A stretch of 64,000 bases of DNA from Leptasterias polaris (GCA_037783415.1 JAZGTN010000150.1:620001-684000), one strand, 5' to 3'. Numbered from the stretch's first letter, positions 9,512 through 22,667 are shown. The notes: generated by a model not told the origin, from the letters alone. Translations and numbers: made by a program.

Positions 9512-10278
9512 TTTCATTTTCTTTGGGTAGGGGTGACTCTCTGGCCGCTAGCGCCCTCTAGAAATGTCTCTCCGCCCCAAGAATTCGGCCACATGACCCC
9601 TTGAACTTGACCTACAAGTGGTGTAAAATTTGTGCCAATCCAAAATTTATGTCAGGTTGATTTGAGCGTATTTACTTTGAATTTGCTTTGAATTTGCTTG
9701 AAAACTTCTCATTTTCTTTGGGTAGGGGTGACTCTCTGGCCGCTAGCGCCGTCTAGAAATGTCTCTCCGCCCCAAGAATTCAGCCACATGACCCCTTGAA
9801 CTTGACCTACGAGTGGTGTAAAATTTGTGCCAATCCAAAAATGATGTCAGGTTGATTTGAGCGTACTTACTTTGAATTTGCTTTGAATTTGCTTGAAAAC
9901 TTCTCATTTTCTTTGGTAGGGGTGACTCTCTGGCCCCTAGCGCCGTCTAGAAATGTCTCTCCGCCCCAATAATTCGGCCACATGACCCCTAGAACTTGAC
10001 CTACGAGTGGTGTAAAATTTGTGCCAATCCAAAAATGATGTCAGGTTGATTTGAGCGTACTTACTTTGAATTTGCTTTGAATTTGCTTGAAAACTTCTCA
10101 TTTTCTTTGGGTAGGGGTGACTCTCTGGCCGCTAGCGCCGTCTAGAAATGTCTCTCCGCCCCAAGAATTCGGCCACATGACCCCTAGAACTTGACCTTCG
10201 AGTGGTGTAAATTTTGTGCCAATCCAAAAATGATGTCAGGTTGATTTGACCGTGCTTACTTCGAATTTGTTTTAAAAC

Positions 10279-10532
10279 AGCTCGTTCAACTCAAGTCGCT
10301 ATTGCGTCGACTTCGGATGGTCCCCGCTCGCTGGTAATTTGCGGTATGAAGATGGCGCCTGCTGGCCCTCACATTCTGATTTTCGGATTTGGGAGTATTC
10401 AGGGAAGAATCAGGTAACAACATTTTTCTCTCTGGCATGCTGTGATCAGGAGTTATTTTCAACCGTAGATTTAACTTTATTTCAGGGTCTCAACGTTTTC
10501 CGCAGGCACAATTTCTTAGCCTTTTTTAAAAC
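10279..10532 (+). repeat. Long-unit insert 11, type B
   Basis: Hairpin arm CTCAAGTCG. Two S units follow; the second has a 1-bp loss (CTGGCGCTAGCG near 10,760). Confidence 0.92.
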
Positions 10533-11104
10533 TTTCGTTTTCTTTGGGTAGGGGTGACTCTCTGGTCGCTAGCGCCCTCTAGAAATGTCTCTCCGCCCCA
10601 ATAATTCGGCCACATGACCCCTTGAACTTGACCTACGAGTGGTGTAAAATTTGTGCCAATCCAAAAATGATGACAGGTTGATTTGAGCGTACATACTTTG
10701 AATTTGCTTTGAATTTGCTTGAAAACTTCTCATTTTCTTTGGGTAGGGGTGACTCTCTGGCGCTAGCGCCGTCTAGAAATGTCTCTCCGCCCCAAGAATT
10801 CGGCCACATGACCCCTTGAACTTGACCTACGAGTGGTGTAAAATTTGTGCCAATCCAAAAATGATGTCAGGTTGATTTGAGCGTACTTACTTTGAATATG
10901 GTTTGAATTTGCTTGAAAACTTATCATTTTCTTTGGGTAGGGGTAACTCTCTGGCCGCTAGCGCCGTCTACAAATGTCTCTCCGCCCAAAGAATTCGGCC
11001 ACATGACCCCTAGAACTTGACCTTCGAGTGGTGTAAATGTTGTGCCAATCCAAAAATGATGTCAGGTTGATTTGACCGTGCTTACGTCGAATTTGTTTTA
11101 AAAC

Positions 11105-11358
11105 AGCTCGTTCAACTCAAGTCGCTATTGCGTCGACTTCGGATGGTCCCCGCTCGCTGTTAATTTGCGGTATGAAGATGGCGCCTGCTGGCCCTCACAT
11201 TCTGATTTTCGGATTTGGGAGTATTCAGGGAAGAATCAGGTAACAACATTTTTCTCTCTGGCATGCTGTGATCAGGAGTTATTTTCAACCGTAGATTTAA
11301 CTTTATTTCAGGGTCTCAACGTTTTCCGCAGGCACAATTTCTTAGCCTTTTTTAAAAC
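11105..11358 (+). repeat. Long-unit insert 12, type B
   Basis: GCTGTTAATTTG replaces GCTGGTAATTTG and the flank reads CTTACGTCG, marks shared with copies 43, 47, 50 and 51 more than 36 kb away. Two S units follow. Confidence 0.92.
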
Positions 11359-11931
11359 TTTCGTTTTCTTTGGGTAGGGGTGACTCTCTGGCCGCTAGCG
11401 CCCTCTAGAAATGTCTCTCCGCCCCAAGAATTCGGCCACATGACCCCTTGAACTTGACCTACGAGTGGTGTACAATTTGTGCCAATCCAAAAATGATGAC
11501 AGGTTGATTTGAGCGTACATACTTTGAATTTGCTTTGAATTTGCTTGAAAACTTCTCATTTTCTTTGGGTAGGGGTGACTCTCTGGCCCCTAGCGCCGTC
11601 TATAAATGTCTCTCCGCCCCAAGAATTCGGCCACATGACCCCTTGAACTTGACCTACGAGTGGTGTAAAATTTGTGCCAATCCAAAAATGATGTCAGGTT
11701 GATTTGACCGTGCTTACTTTGAATTTGCTTTGAATTTGCTTGAAAACTTCTCATTTTCTTTGGGTAGGGGTGACTCTCTGGCCCCTAGCGCCGTCTACAA
11801 ATGTCTCTCAGCCCCAAGAATTCGGCCACATGACCACGAGAACTTGACCTTCGAGTGGTGTAAATTTTGTGCCAATCCAAAAATGATGTTAGGTTGATTT
11901 GACCGTGCTTACTTCGAATTTGTTTTAAAAC

Positions 11932-12185
11932 AGCTCGTTCAACTGAAGTCGCTATTGCGTCGACTTCGGATGGTCCCCGCTCGCTGGTAATTTGCGGTAT
12001 GAAGATGGCGCCTGCTGGCCCTCACATTCTGATTTTCGGATTTGGGAGTATTCAGGGAAGAATCAGGTAACAAAATTTCTCTCTCTGGCATGCTGTGATC
12101 AGGAGTTATTTTCAACCGTAGATTTAACTTTATTTCAGGGTCTCAACGTTTTCCGCAGGCACTATTTCTTAGCCTTTTTAAAAAC
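11932..12185 (+). repeat. Long-unit insert 13, type A
   Basis: Left flank GATGTTAGG; the closing 9-mer is altered as in copy 4. Six S units follow. Confidence 0.92.
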
Positions 12186-13538
12186 TTTCATTTTCTTTGG
12201 GTAGGGGTGACTCTCTGGCCGCTAGCGCCCTCTAGAAATGTCTCTCCGCCCCAATAATTCGGCCACATGACCCCTTGAAATTGACCTACGAGTGGTGTAA
12301 AATGTGTGCCAATCCAAAAATGATGTCAGGTTGATTTGAGCGTACTTACTTTGAATTTGCTTTGAATTTGCTTGAAAACTTCTCATTTTCTTTGGGTAGG
12401 GGTGACTCTCTGGCCGCTTGCGCCGTCTAGAAATGTCTCTCCGCCCCAAGAATTCGGCCACATGACCCCTTGAACTTGACCTACGAGTGGTGTAAAATTT
12501 GTGCCAATCCAAAAATGATGTCAGGTTGATTTGAGCGTACTTACTTTGAATTTGCTTTGAATTTGCTTGAAAACTTCTCATTTTCTTTGGGTAGGGGTGA
12601 CTCTCTGGCCGCTAGCGCCGTCTAGAAATGTCTCTCCGCCCAAATAATTCGGCCACATGACCCCTTGAACTTGACCTACGAGTGGTGTAAAATTTGTGCC
12701 AATCCAAAAATGATGTCAGGTTGATTTGAGCGTACTTACTTTGAATTTGCTTTGAATTTGCTTGAAAACTTCTCATTTTCTTTGGGTAGGGGTGACTCTC
12801 TGGCCGCTAGCGCCTTCTAGAAATGTCTGTCCGCCCAAAGAATTCGGCCACATGACCCCTTGAACTTGACCTACGAGTGGTGTAAAATTTGTGCCAATCC
12901 AAAAATGATGTCAGGTTGATTTGAGCGTACTTACTTTGAATTTGCTTTGAATTTGCTTGAAAACTTCTCATTTTCTTTGGGTAGGGGTGACTCTCTGGCC
13001 GCTAGCGCCCTCTAGAAATGTCTCTCCGCCCCAAAAATTCGGCCACATGACCCTTTGAACTTGACCTACGAGTGGTGTAAAATTTGTGCCAATCCAAAAA
13101 TGATGACAGGTTGATTTGAGCGTACATACTTTGAATTTGCTTTGAATTTGCTTGAAAACTTCTCATTTTCTTTGGGTAGGGGTGACTCTCTGGCCGCTAG
13201 CGCCGTCTAGAAATGTCTCTCCGCCCCAAGAATACGGCCACATGACCCCTTGAACTTGACCTACGAGTGGTGTAAAATTTGTGCCAATCCAAAAATGATG
13301 TCAGGTTGATTTGAGCGTACTTACTTTGAATTTGCTTTGAATTTGCTTGAAAACTTCTCATTTTCTTTGGGTAGGGGTGACTCTCTGGCCGCTAACGCCC
13401 TCTAGAAATGTCTCTCCGCCCCAAGAATTCGGCCACATGACCCCTTGAACTTGACCTACGAGTGGTGTAAAATTTGTGCCAATCCAAAAATGATGTCAGG
13501 TTGATTTGACCGTGCTTACTTCGAATTTGTTATAAAAC

Positions 13539-13792
13539 AGCTCGTTCAACTGAAGTCGCTATTGCGTCGACTTCGGATGGTCCCCGCTCGCTGGTAATTT
13601 GCGGTATGAAGATGGCGCCTGCTGGCCCTCACATTCTGATTTTCGGATTTGGGAGTATTCAAGGAAGAATCAGGTAACAACATTTCTCTCTTTGGCATGC
13701 TGTGATCAGGAGTTATTTTCAACCGTAGATTTAACTTTATTTCAGGGTCTCAACGTTTTCAGCAGGCACTATTTCTTAGCCTTTTTTAAAAC
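13539..13792 (+). repeat. Long-unit insert 14, type A
   Basis: Opening 9-mer TTATAAAAC. Carries TTCAGCAGGCAC, shared with copy 17, and a private ATTCAAGG. Two S units follow, one 184 bp. Confidence 0.92.
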
Positions 13793-13997
13793 TTTCATTT
13801 TCTTTGGGTAGGGGTGACTCTCTGGTCGCTAGCGCCCTCTAGAAATGTCTCTCCGCCCCAAGAATTCGGCCACATGACCCCTTGAACTTGACCTACGAGT
13901 GGTGTACAATTTGTGCCAATCCAAAAATGATGACAGGTTGATTTGAGCGTACATACTTTGAATTTGCTTTGAATTTGCTTGAAAACTTCTCATTTTC

Positions 13998-14181
13998 TTT
14001 GGGTAGGGGTGACTCTCTGGCCGCTAGCGCCGTCTAGAAATGTCTCTCCGCCCCAAGAATTCGGCCACATGACTCCTTGAACTTGTCCTACGAGTGGTGT
14101 AAAATTTGTGCCAATCCAAAAATGATGTCAGGTTGATTTGAGCGTACTTACTTTGAATTTGCTTGAAAACTTCTCATTTTC
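13998..14181 (+). repeat. 184-bp short monomer variant (one 11-mer)
   Basis: A single 11-mer is present. It is paralogous to the 184-bp unit 3,824 bp downstream and carries GACTCC in place of GACCCC. A private change CTTGTCC occurs near 14,093. Confidence 0.95.
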
Positions 14182-14354
14182 TTTGGGTAGGGGTGACTCT
14201 CTGGCCCCTAGCGCCGTCTACAAATGTCTCTCCGCCCCAAGAATTCGGCCACATGACCACTAGACCTAGACCTTCGAGTGGTGTAAATTTTGTGCCAATC
14301 CAAAAATGATGTCAGGTTGATTTGACCGTGCTTACTTCGAATTTGTTTTAAAAC

Positions 14355-14608
14355 AGCTCGTTCAACTGAAGTCGCTATTGCGTCGACTTCGGATGGTCCC
14401 CGCTCGCTGGTAATTTGCGGTATGAAGATGGCGCCTGCTGGCCCTCACATTCTGATTTTCGGATTTGGGAGTATTCAGGGAAGAATCAGGTAACAAAATT
14501 TCTCTCTCTGGCATGCTGTGATCAGGAGTTATTTTCAACCGTAGATTTAACTTTATTTCAGGGTCTCAACGTTTTCCGCAGGCACTATTTCTTAGCCTTT
14601 TTTTAAAC
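14355..14608 (+). repeat. Long-unit insert 15, type A
   Basis: Closing 9-mer TTTTTAAAC; the upstream flank has the rare CTAGACCTAGACC. Two S units follow. Confidence 0.92.
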
Positions 14609-15181
14609 TTTCATTTTCTTTGGGTAGGGGTGACTCTCTGGCCGCTAGCGCCCTCTAGAAATGTCTCTCCGCCCCAATAATTCGGCCACATGACCCCTTG
14701 AAATTGACCTACGAGTGGTGTAAAATTTGTGCCAATCCAAAAATGATGTCAGGTTGATTTGAGCGTACTTACTTTGAATTTGCTTTGAATTTGCTTGAAA
14801 ACTTCTCATTTTCTTTGGGTAGGGGTGACTCTCTGGCCGCTTGCGCCGTCTAGAAATGTCTCTCCGCCCCAAGAATTCGGCCACATGACCCCTTGAACTT
14901 GACCTACGAGTGGTGTACAATTTGTGCCAATCCAAAAATGATGTCAGGTTGATTTGAGCGTACTTACTTTGAATTTGCTTTGAATTTGCTTGAAAACTTC
15001 TCATTTTCTTTGGGTAGGGGTGACTCTCTGGCCGCTAGCGCCGTCTACAAATGTCTCTCCGCCCCAATAATTCGGCCACATGACCACTAGAACTTGACCT
15101 TCGAGTGGTGTAAATTTTGTGCCAATCCAAAAATGATGTCAGGTTGATTTGACCGTGCTTACTTCGAATTTGTTTTAAAAC

Positions 15182-15435
15182 AGCTCGTTCAACTGAAGTC
15201 GCTATTGCGTCGACTTCGGATGGTCCCCGCTCGCTGGTAATTTGCGGTATGAAGATGGCGCCTGCTGGCCCTCACATTCTGATTTTCGGATTTGGGAGTA
15301 TTCAGGGAAGAATCAGGTAACAAAATGTCTCTCTCTGGCATGCTGTGATCAGGAGTTATTTTCAACCGTAGATTTAACTTTATTTCAGGGTCTCAACGTT
15401 TTCCGCAGGCACTATTTCTTAGCCTTTTTTAAAAC
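15182..15435 (+). repeat. Long-unit insert 16, type A
   Basis: AAAATGTCTCTC follows the donor, a mark shared with copies 19, 24, 27 and 28. Nine S units follow, one 184 bp: the longest S run in the window. Confidence 0.93.
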
Positions 15436-17005
15436 TTTCATTTTCTTTGGGTAGGGGTGACTCTCTGGCCGCTAGCGCCCTCTAGAAATGTCTCTCCGCC
15501 CCAATAATTCGGCCACATGACCCCTTGAAATTGACCTACGAGTGGTGTAAAATTTGTGCCAATCCAAAAATGATGTCAGGTTGATTTGAGCGTACTTACT
15601 TTGAATTTGCTTTGAATTTGCTTGAAAACTTCTCATTTTCTTTGGGTAGGGGTGACTCTCTGGCCGCTTGCGCCGTCTAGAAATGTCTCTCCGCCCCAAG
15701 AATTCGGCCACATGACCCCTTGAACTTGACCTACGAGTGGTGTAAAATTTGTGCCAATCCAAAAATGATGTCAGGTTGATTTGAGCGTACTTACTTTGAA
15801 TTTGCTTTGAATTTGCTTGAAAACTTCTCTTTTTCTTTGGGTAGGGGTGACTCTCTGGCCGCTAGCGCCGTCTAGAAATGTCTCTCCGCCCAAAGAATTC
15901 GGCCACATGACCCCTTGAACTTGACCTACGAGTGGTGTAAAATTTGTGCCAATCCAAAAATGATGTCAGGTTGATTTGAGCGTACTTACTTTGAATTTGC
16001 TTTGAATTTGCTTGAAAACTTCTCATTTTCTTTGGGTAGGGGTGACTCTCTGGCCGCTAGCGCCCTCTAGAAATGTCTCTCCGCCCCAAGAATTCGGCCA
16101 CATGACCCCTTGAAAGTGACCTACGAGTGATGTAAAATTTGTGCCAATCCAAAAATGATGTCAGGTTGATTTGAGCGTACTTACTTTGAATTTGCTTTGA
16201 ATTTGCTTGAAAACTTCTCATTTTCTTTGGGTAGGGGTGACTCTCTGGCCGCTAGCGCCGTCTAGAAATGTCTCTCCGCCCCAAGAATTCGGCCAAATGA
16301 CCCCTTGAACTTGACCTACGAGTGGTGTAAAATTTGTGCCAATCCAAAAATGATGTCAGGTTGATTTGAGCGTACTTACTTTGAATTTGCTTTGAATTTG
16401 CTTGAAAACTTCTCATTTTCTTTGGGTAGGGGTGACTCTCTGGCCGCTAGCGCCGTCTAGAAATGTCTCTCCGCCCAAAGAATTCGGCCACATGACCCCT
16501 TGAACTTGACCTACGAGTGGTGTACAATTTGTGCCAATCCAAAAATGATGTCAGGTTGATTTGAGCGTACTTACTTTGAATTTGCTTTGAATTTGCTTGA
16601 CAACTTCTCATTTTCTTTGGGTAGGGGTGACTCTCTGGCCGCTAGCGCCCTCTAGAAATGTCTCTCCGCCCCAAGAATTCGGCCACATGACCCTTTGAAC
16701 TTGACCTACGAGTGGTGTAAAATTTGTGCCAATCCAAAAATGATGACAGGTTGATTTGAGCGTACATACTTTGAATTTGCTTTGAATTTGCTTGAAAACT
16801 TCTCATTTTCTTTGGGTAGGGGTGACTCTCTGGCCGCTAGCGCCGTCTAGAAATGTCTCTCCGCCCCAAGAATTCGGCCACATGACCCCTTGAACTTGAC
16901 CTACGAGTGGTGTAAAATTTGTGCCAATCCAAAAATGATGTCAGGTTGATTTGAGCGTACTTACTTTGAATTTGCTTTGAATTTGCTTGAAAACTTCTCA
17001 TTTTC

Positions 17006-17189
17006 TTTGGGTAGGGGTGACTCTCTGGCCGCTAGCGCCGTCTAGAAATGTCTCTCCGCCCCAAGAATTCGGCCACATGACTCCTTGAACTTGACCTACG
17101 AGTGGTGTAAAATTTGTGCCAATCCAAAAATGATGTCAGGTTGATTTGAGCGTACTTACTTTGAATTTGCTTGAAAACTTCTCATTTTC
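17006..17189 (+). repeat. 184-bp short monomer variant (one 11-mer)
   Basis: A single 11-mer, with the same GACTCC variant as the other 184-bp units of this region. The following unit carries the rare CTAGACCTAGACC word. Confidence 0.95.
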
Positions 17190-17362
17190 TTTGGGTAGGG
17201 GTGACTCTCTGGCCCCTAGCGCCGTCTACAAATGTCTCTCCGCCCCAAGAATTCGGCCACATGACCACTAGACCTAGACCTTCGAGTGGTGTAAATTTTG
17301 TGCCAATCCAAAAATGATGTCAGGTTGATTTGACCGTGCTTACTTCGAATTTGTTTTAAAAC

Positions 17363-17616
17363 AGCTCGTTCAACTGAAGTCGCTATTGCGTCGACTTCGG
17401 ATGGTCCCCGCTCGCTGGTAATTTGCGGTATGAAGATGGCGCCTGCTGGCCCTCACATTCTGATTTTCGGATTTGGGAGTATTCAGGGAAGAATCAGGTA
17501 ACAACATTTCTCTCTTTGGCATGCTGTGATCAGGAGTTATTTTCAACCGTAGATTTAACTTTATTTCAGGGTCTCAACGTTTTCAGCAGGCACTATTTCT
17601 TAGCCTTTTTTAAAAC
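17363..17616 (+). repeat. Long-unit insert 17, type A
   Basis: Partner of copy 14 at +3,824 (TTCAGCAGGCAC), but its left flank resembles those of copies 15 and 18, so an exchange point lies near its left edge. Two S units follow, one 184 bp. Confidence 0.92.
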
Positions 17617-17821
17617 TTTCATTTTCTTTGGGTAGGGGTGACTCTCTGGTCGCTAGCGCCCTCTAGAAATGTCTCTCCGCCCCAAGAATTCGGCCACATG
17701 ACCCCTTGAACTTGACCTACGAGTGGTGTACAATTTGTGCCAATCCAAAAATGATGACAGGTTGATTTGAGCGTACATACTTTGAATTTGCTTTGAATTT
17801 GCTTGAAAACTTATCATTTTC

Positions 17822-18005
17822 TTTGGGTAGGGGTGACTCTCTGGCCGCTAGCGCCGTCTAGAAATGTCTCTCCGCCCCAAGAATTCGGCCACATGACTCC
17901 TTGAACTTGACCTACGAGTGGTGTAAAATTTGTGCCAATCCAAAAATGATGTCAGGTTGATTTGAGCGTACTTACTTTGAATTTGCTTGAAAACTTCTCA
18001 TTTTC
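17822..18005 (+). repeat. 184-bp short monomer variant (one 11-mer)
   Basis: A single 11-mer. It is the 3,824-bp-downstream partner of the unit at 13,998, so the 11-bp loss predates that duplication. Confidence 0.95.
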
Positions 18006-18178
18006 TTTGGGTAGGGGTGACTCTCTGGCCCCTAGCGCCGTCTACAAATGTCTCTCCGCCCCAAGAATTCGGCCACATGACCACTAGACCTAGACCTTCG
18101 AGTGGTGTAAATTTTGTGCCAATCCAAAAATGATGTCAGGTTGATTTGACCGTGCTTACTTCGAATTTGTTTTAAAAC

Positions 18179-18432
18179 AGCTCGTTCAACTGAAGTCGCT
18201 ATTGCGTCGACTTCGGATGGTCCCCGCTCGCTGGTAATTTGCGGTATGAAGATGGCGCCTGCTGGCCCTCACATTCTGATTTTCGGATTTGGGAGTATTC
18301 AGGGAAGAATCAGGTAACAAAATTTCTCTCTCTGGCATGCTGTGATCAGGAGTTATTTTCAACCGTAGATTTAACTTTATTTCAGGGTCTCAACGTTTTC
18401 CGCAGGCACTATTTCTTAGCCTTTTTTAAAAC
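18179..18432 (+). repeat. Long-unit insert 18, type A
   Basis: Partner of copy 15 at +3,824, but with an intact closing TTTTAAAAC. Two S units follow. Confidence 0.93.
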
Positions 18433-19005
18433 TTTCATTTTCTTTGGGTAGGGGTGACTCTCTGGCCGCTAGCGCCCTCTAGAAATGTCTCTCCGCCCCA
18501 ATAATTCGGCCACATGACCCCTTGAAATTGACCTACGAGTGGTGTAAAATTTGTGCCAATCCAAAAATGATGTCAGGTTGATTTGAGCGTACTTACTTTG
18601 AATTTGCTTTGAATTTGCTTGAAAACTTCTCATTTTCTTTGGGTAGGGGTGACTCTCTGGCCGCTTGCGCCGTCTAGAAATGTCTCTCCGCCCCAAGAAT
18701 TCGGCCACATGACCCCTTGAACTTGACCTACGAGTGGTGTACAATTTGTGCCAATCCAAAAATGATGTCAGGTTGATTTGAGCGTACTTACTTTGAATTT
18801 GCTTTGAATTTGCTTGAAAACTTCTCATTTTCTTTGGGTAGGGGTGACTCTCTGGCCGCTAGCGCCGTCTACAAATGTCTCTCCGCCCCAATAATTCGGC
18901 CACATGACCACTAGAACTTGACCTTCGAGTGGTGTAAATTTTGTGCCAATCCAAAAATGATGTCAGGTTGATTTGACCGTGCTTACTTCGAATTTGTTTT
19001 AAAAC

Positions 19006-19259
19006 AGCTCGTTCAACTGAAGTCGCTATTGCGTCGACTTCGGATGGTCCCCGCTCGCTGGTAATTTGCGGTATGAAGATGGCGCCTGCTGGCCCTCACA
19101 TTCTGATTTTCGGATTTGGGAGTATTCAGGGAAGAATCAGGTAACAAAATGTCTCTCTCTGGCATGCTGTGATCAGGAGTTATTTTCAACCGTAGATTTA
19201 ACTTTATTTCAGGGTCTCAACGTTTTCCGCAGGCACTATTTCTTAGCCTTTTTTAAAAC
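19006..19259 (+). repeat. Long-unit insert 19, type A
   Basis: Partner of copy 16 at +3,824, with AAAATGTCTCTC after the donor. Eight S units follow, one 206 bp. Confidence 0.93.
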
Positions 19260-20244
19260 TTTCATTTTCTTTGGGTAGGGGTGACTCTCTGGCCGCTAGC
19301 GCCCTCTAGAAATGTCTCTCCGCCCCAATAATTCGGCCACATGACCCCTTGAAATTGACCTACGAGTGGTGTAAAATTTGTGCCAATCCAAAAATGATGT
19401 CAGGTTGATTTGAGCGTACTTACTTTGAATTTGCTTTGAATTTGCTTGAAAACTTCTCATTTTCTTTGGGTAGGGGTGACTCTCTGGCCGCTTGCGCCGT
19501 CTAGAAATGTCTCTCCGCCCCAAGAATTCGGCCACATGACCCCTTGAACTTGACCTACGAGTGGTGTAAAATTTGTGCCAATCCAAAAATGATGTCAGGT
19601 TGATTTGAGCGTACTTACTTTGAATTTGCTTTGAATTTGCTTGAAAACTTCTCTTTTTCTTTGGGTAGGGGTGACTCTCTGGCCGCTAGCGCCGTCTAGA
19701 AATGTCTCTCCGCCCAAAGAATTCGGCCACATGACCCCTTGAACTTGACCTACGAGTGGTGTAAAATTTGTGCCAATCCAAAAATGATGTCAGGTTGATT
19801 TGAGCGTACTTACTTTGAATTTGCTTTGAATTTGCTTGAAAACTTCTCATTTTCTTTGGGTAGGGGTGACTCTCTGGCCGCTAGCGCCCTCTAGAAATGT
19901 CTCTCCGCCCCAAGAATTCGGCCACATGACCCCTTGAAAGTGACCTACGAGTGGTGTAAAATTTGTGCCAATCCAAAAATGATGTCAGGTTGATTTGAGC
20001 GTACTTACTTTGAATTTGCTTTGAATTTGCTTGAAAACTTCTCATTTTCTTTGGGTAGGGGTGACTCTCTGGCCGCTAGCGCCGTCTAGAAATGTCTCTC
20101 CGCCCCAAGAATTCGGCCAAATGACCCCTTGAACTTGACCTACGAGTGGTGTAAAATTTGTGCCAATCCAAAAATGATGTCAGGTTGATTTGAGCGTACT
20201 TACTTTGAATTTGCTTTGAATTTGCTTGAAAACTTCTCATTTTC

Positions 20245-20450
20245 TTTGGGTAGGGGTGACTCTCTGGCCGCTAGCGCCGTCTAGAAATGTCTCTCCGCCC
20301 AAAGAATTCGGCCACATGACCCCTTGAACTTGACCTACGAGTGGTGTACAATTTGTGCCAATCCAAAAATGATGTCAGGTTGATTTGAGCGTACTTACTT
20401 TGAATTTGCTTTGAATTTGCTTTGAATTTGCTTGACAACTTCTCATTTTC
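20245..20450 (+). repeat. 206-bp short monomer variant (three 11-mers)
   Basis: TTTGAATTTGC occurs three times in a row, followed by TTGACAAC. Its partner 3,824 bp upstream has two copies, so the gain happened after the block duplicated. Confidence 0.95.
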
Positions 20451-21013
20451 TTTGGGTAGGGGTGACTCTCTGGCCGCTAGCGCCCTCTAGAAATGTCTCT
20501 CCGCCCCAAGAATTCGGCCACATGACCCTTTGAAATTGACCTACGAGTGGTGTAAAATTTGTGCCAATCCAAAAATGATGACAGGTTGATTTGAGCGTAC
20601 ATACTTTGAATTTGCTTTGAATTTGCTTGAAAACTTCTCATTTTCTTTGGGTAGGGGTGACTCTCTGGCCGCTAGCGCCGTCTAGAAATGTCTCTCCGCC
20701 CCAAGAATTCGGCCACATGACCCCTTGAACTTGACCTACGAGTGGTGTAAAATTTGTGCCAATCCAAAAATGATGTCAGGTTGATTTGAGCGTACTTACT
20801 TTGAATTTGCTTTGAATTTGCTTGAAAACTTCTCATTTTCTTTGGGTAGGGGTGACTCTCTGGCCGCTAGCGCCGTCTAGAAATGTCTCTCCGCCCCAAG
20901 AATTCGGCCACATGACCCCTTGAACTTGACCTACGAGTGGTGTAAATTTTGTGCCAATCCAAAAATGATGTCCGGTTGATTTGACCGTGCTTACTTCGAA
21001 TTTGTTTTAAAAC

Positions 21014-21267
21014 AGCTCGTTCAACTCAAGTCGCTATTGCGTCGACTTCGGATGGTCCCCGCTCGCTGGTAATTTGCGGTATGAAGATGGCGCCTGCTGG
21101 CCCTCACATTCTGATTTTCGGATTTGGGAGTATTCAGGGAAGAATCAGGTAACAACATTTTTCTCCCTGGCATGCTGTGATCAGGAGTTATTTTCAACCG
21201 TAGATTTAACTTTATTTCAGGGTCTCAACGTTTTCCGCAGGCACAATTTCTTAGCCTTTTTTAAAAC
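21014..21267 (+). repeat. Long-unit insert 20, type B
   Basis: TTTTTCTCCCTGG marks a local B subgroup (copies 20-23, 25, 26). Hairpin arm CTCAAGTCG; flank GTCCGGTTG. One S follows. Confidence 0.93.
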
Positions 21268-21645
21268 TTTCGTTTTCTTTGGGTAGGGGTGACTCTCTGG
21301 CCGCTAGCGCCGTCTAGAAATGTCTCTCCGCCCCAAGAATTCGGCCACATGACCCCTTGAACTTGACCTACGAGTGGTGTAAAATTTGTGCCAATCCAAA
21401 AATGATGTCAGGTTGATTTGAGCGTACTTACTTTGAATTTGCTTTGAATTTGCTTGAAAACTTCTCATTTTCTTTGGGTAGGGGTAACTCTCTGGCCGCT
21501 AGCGCCGTCTACAAATGTCTCTCCGCCCCAAGAATTCGGCCACATGACCCCTAGAACTAGACCTTCGAGTGGTGTAAATTTTGTGCCAATCCAAAAATGA
21601 TGTCAGGTTGATTTGACCGTGCTTACTTCGAATTTGTTTTAAAAC

Positions 21646-21899
21646 AGCTCGTTCAACTCAAGTCGCTATTGCGTCGACTTCGGATGGTCCCCGCTCGCTG
21701 GTAATTTGCGGTATGAAGATGGCGCCTGCTGGCCCTCACATTCTGATTTTCGGATTTGGGAGTATTCAGGGAAGAATCAGGTAACAACATTTTTCTCCCT
21801 GGCATGCTGTGATCAGGAGTTATTTTCAACCGTAGATTTAACTTTATTTCAGGGTCTCAACGTTTTCCGCAGGCACAATTTCTTAGCCTTTTTTAAAAC
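21646..21899 (+). repeat. Long-unit insert 21, type B
   Basis: CTCCCTGG subgroup. The preceding S has GGGTAACTCTC and GAACTAGACC. Three S units follow. Confidence 0.93.
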
Positions 21900-22667
21900 T
21901 TTCGTTTTCTTTGGGTAGGGGTGACTCTCTGGCCGCTAGCGCCCTCTAGAAATGTCTCTCCGCCCCAAGAATTCGGCCACATGACCCCTTGAACTTGACC
22001 TACGAGTGGTGTAAAATTTGTGCCAATCCAAAAATGATGTCAGGTTGATTTGAGCGTACTTACTTTGAATTTGCTTTGAATTTGCTTGAAAACTTCTCAT
22101 TTTCTTTGGGTAGGGGTGACTCTCTGGCCGCTAGCGCCCTCTAGAAATGTCTCTCCGCCCCAAGAATTCGGCCACATGACCCCTTGAAATTGACCTACGA
22201 GTGGTGTAAAATTTGTGCCAATCCAAAAATGATGTCAGGTTGATTTGAGCGTACTTACTTTGAATTTGCTTTGAATTTGCTTGAAAACTTCTCATTTTCT
22301 TTGGGTAGGGGTGACTCTCTGGCCGCTAGCGCCGTCTCAAAATGTCTCTCCGCCCCAAGAATTCGGCCACATGATCCCTTGAACTTGACCTACGAGTGGT
22401 GTAAAATTTGTGCCAATCCAAAAATGATGTCAGGTTGATTTGAGCGTACTTACTTTGAATTTGCTTTGAATTTGCTTGAAAACTTCTCATTTTCTTTGGG
22501 TAGGGGTGACTCTCTGGCCCTTAGCGCCGTCTACAAATGTCTCTCCGCCCCAATAATTCGGCCACATGACCACTAGAACTTGACCTTCGAGTGGTGTAAA
22601 TTTTGTGCCAATCCAAAAATGATGTCAGGTTGATTTGACCGTGCTTACTTCGAATTTGTTTTAAAAC

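Larger units (their letters stand above)
13680..20455 (+). repeat. 3,824-bp higher-order block, two copies
   Basis: About 13,680-16,620 matches 17,504-20,455. Long units 14-16 and 17-19 keep spacings 816 and 827. Shared rare marks: TTCAGCAGG, CTAGACCTAGACC, CTTCTCTTTTTC, GAAAGTGACC, GGCCAAATGACC and TTGACAACTTC. The 206-bp monomer is in the second copy only. Confidence 0.92.

Noticed and set aside
12222..12581. Minus-strand open frames of about 80-120 codons running through short monomers
   Set aside because: 195 is divisible by three, so the frame stays open from unit to unit. It is closed by the TAG in GCTAGC and runs on where that site reads GCTTGC. No start signal or recognisable domain; low-complexity by repetition.
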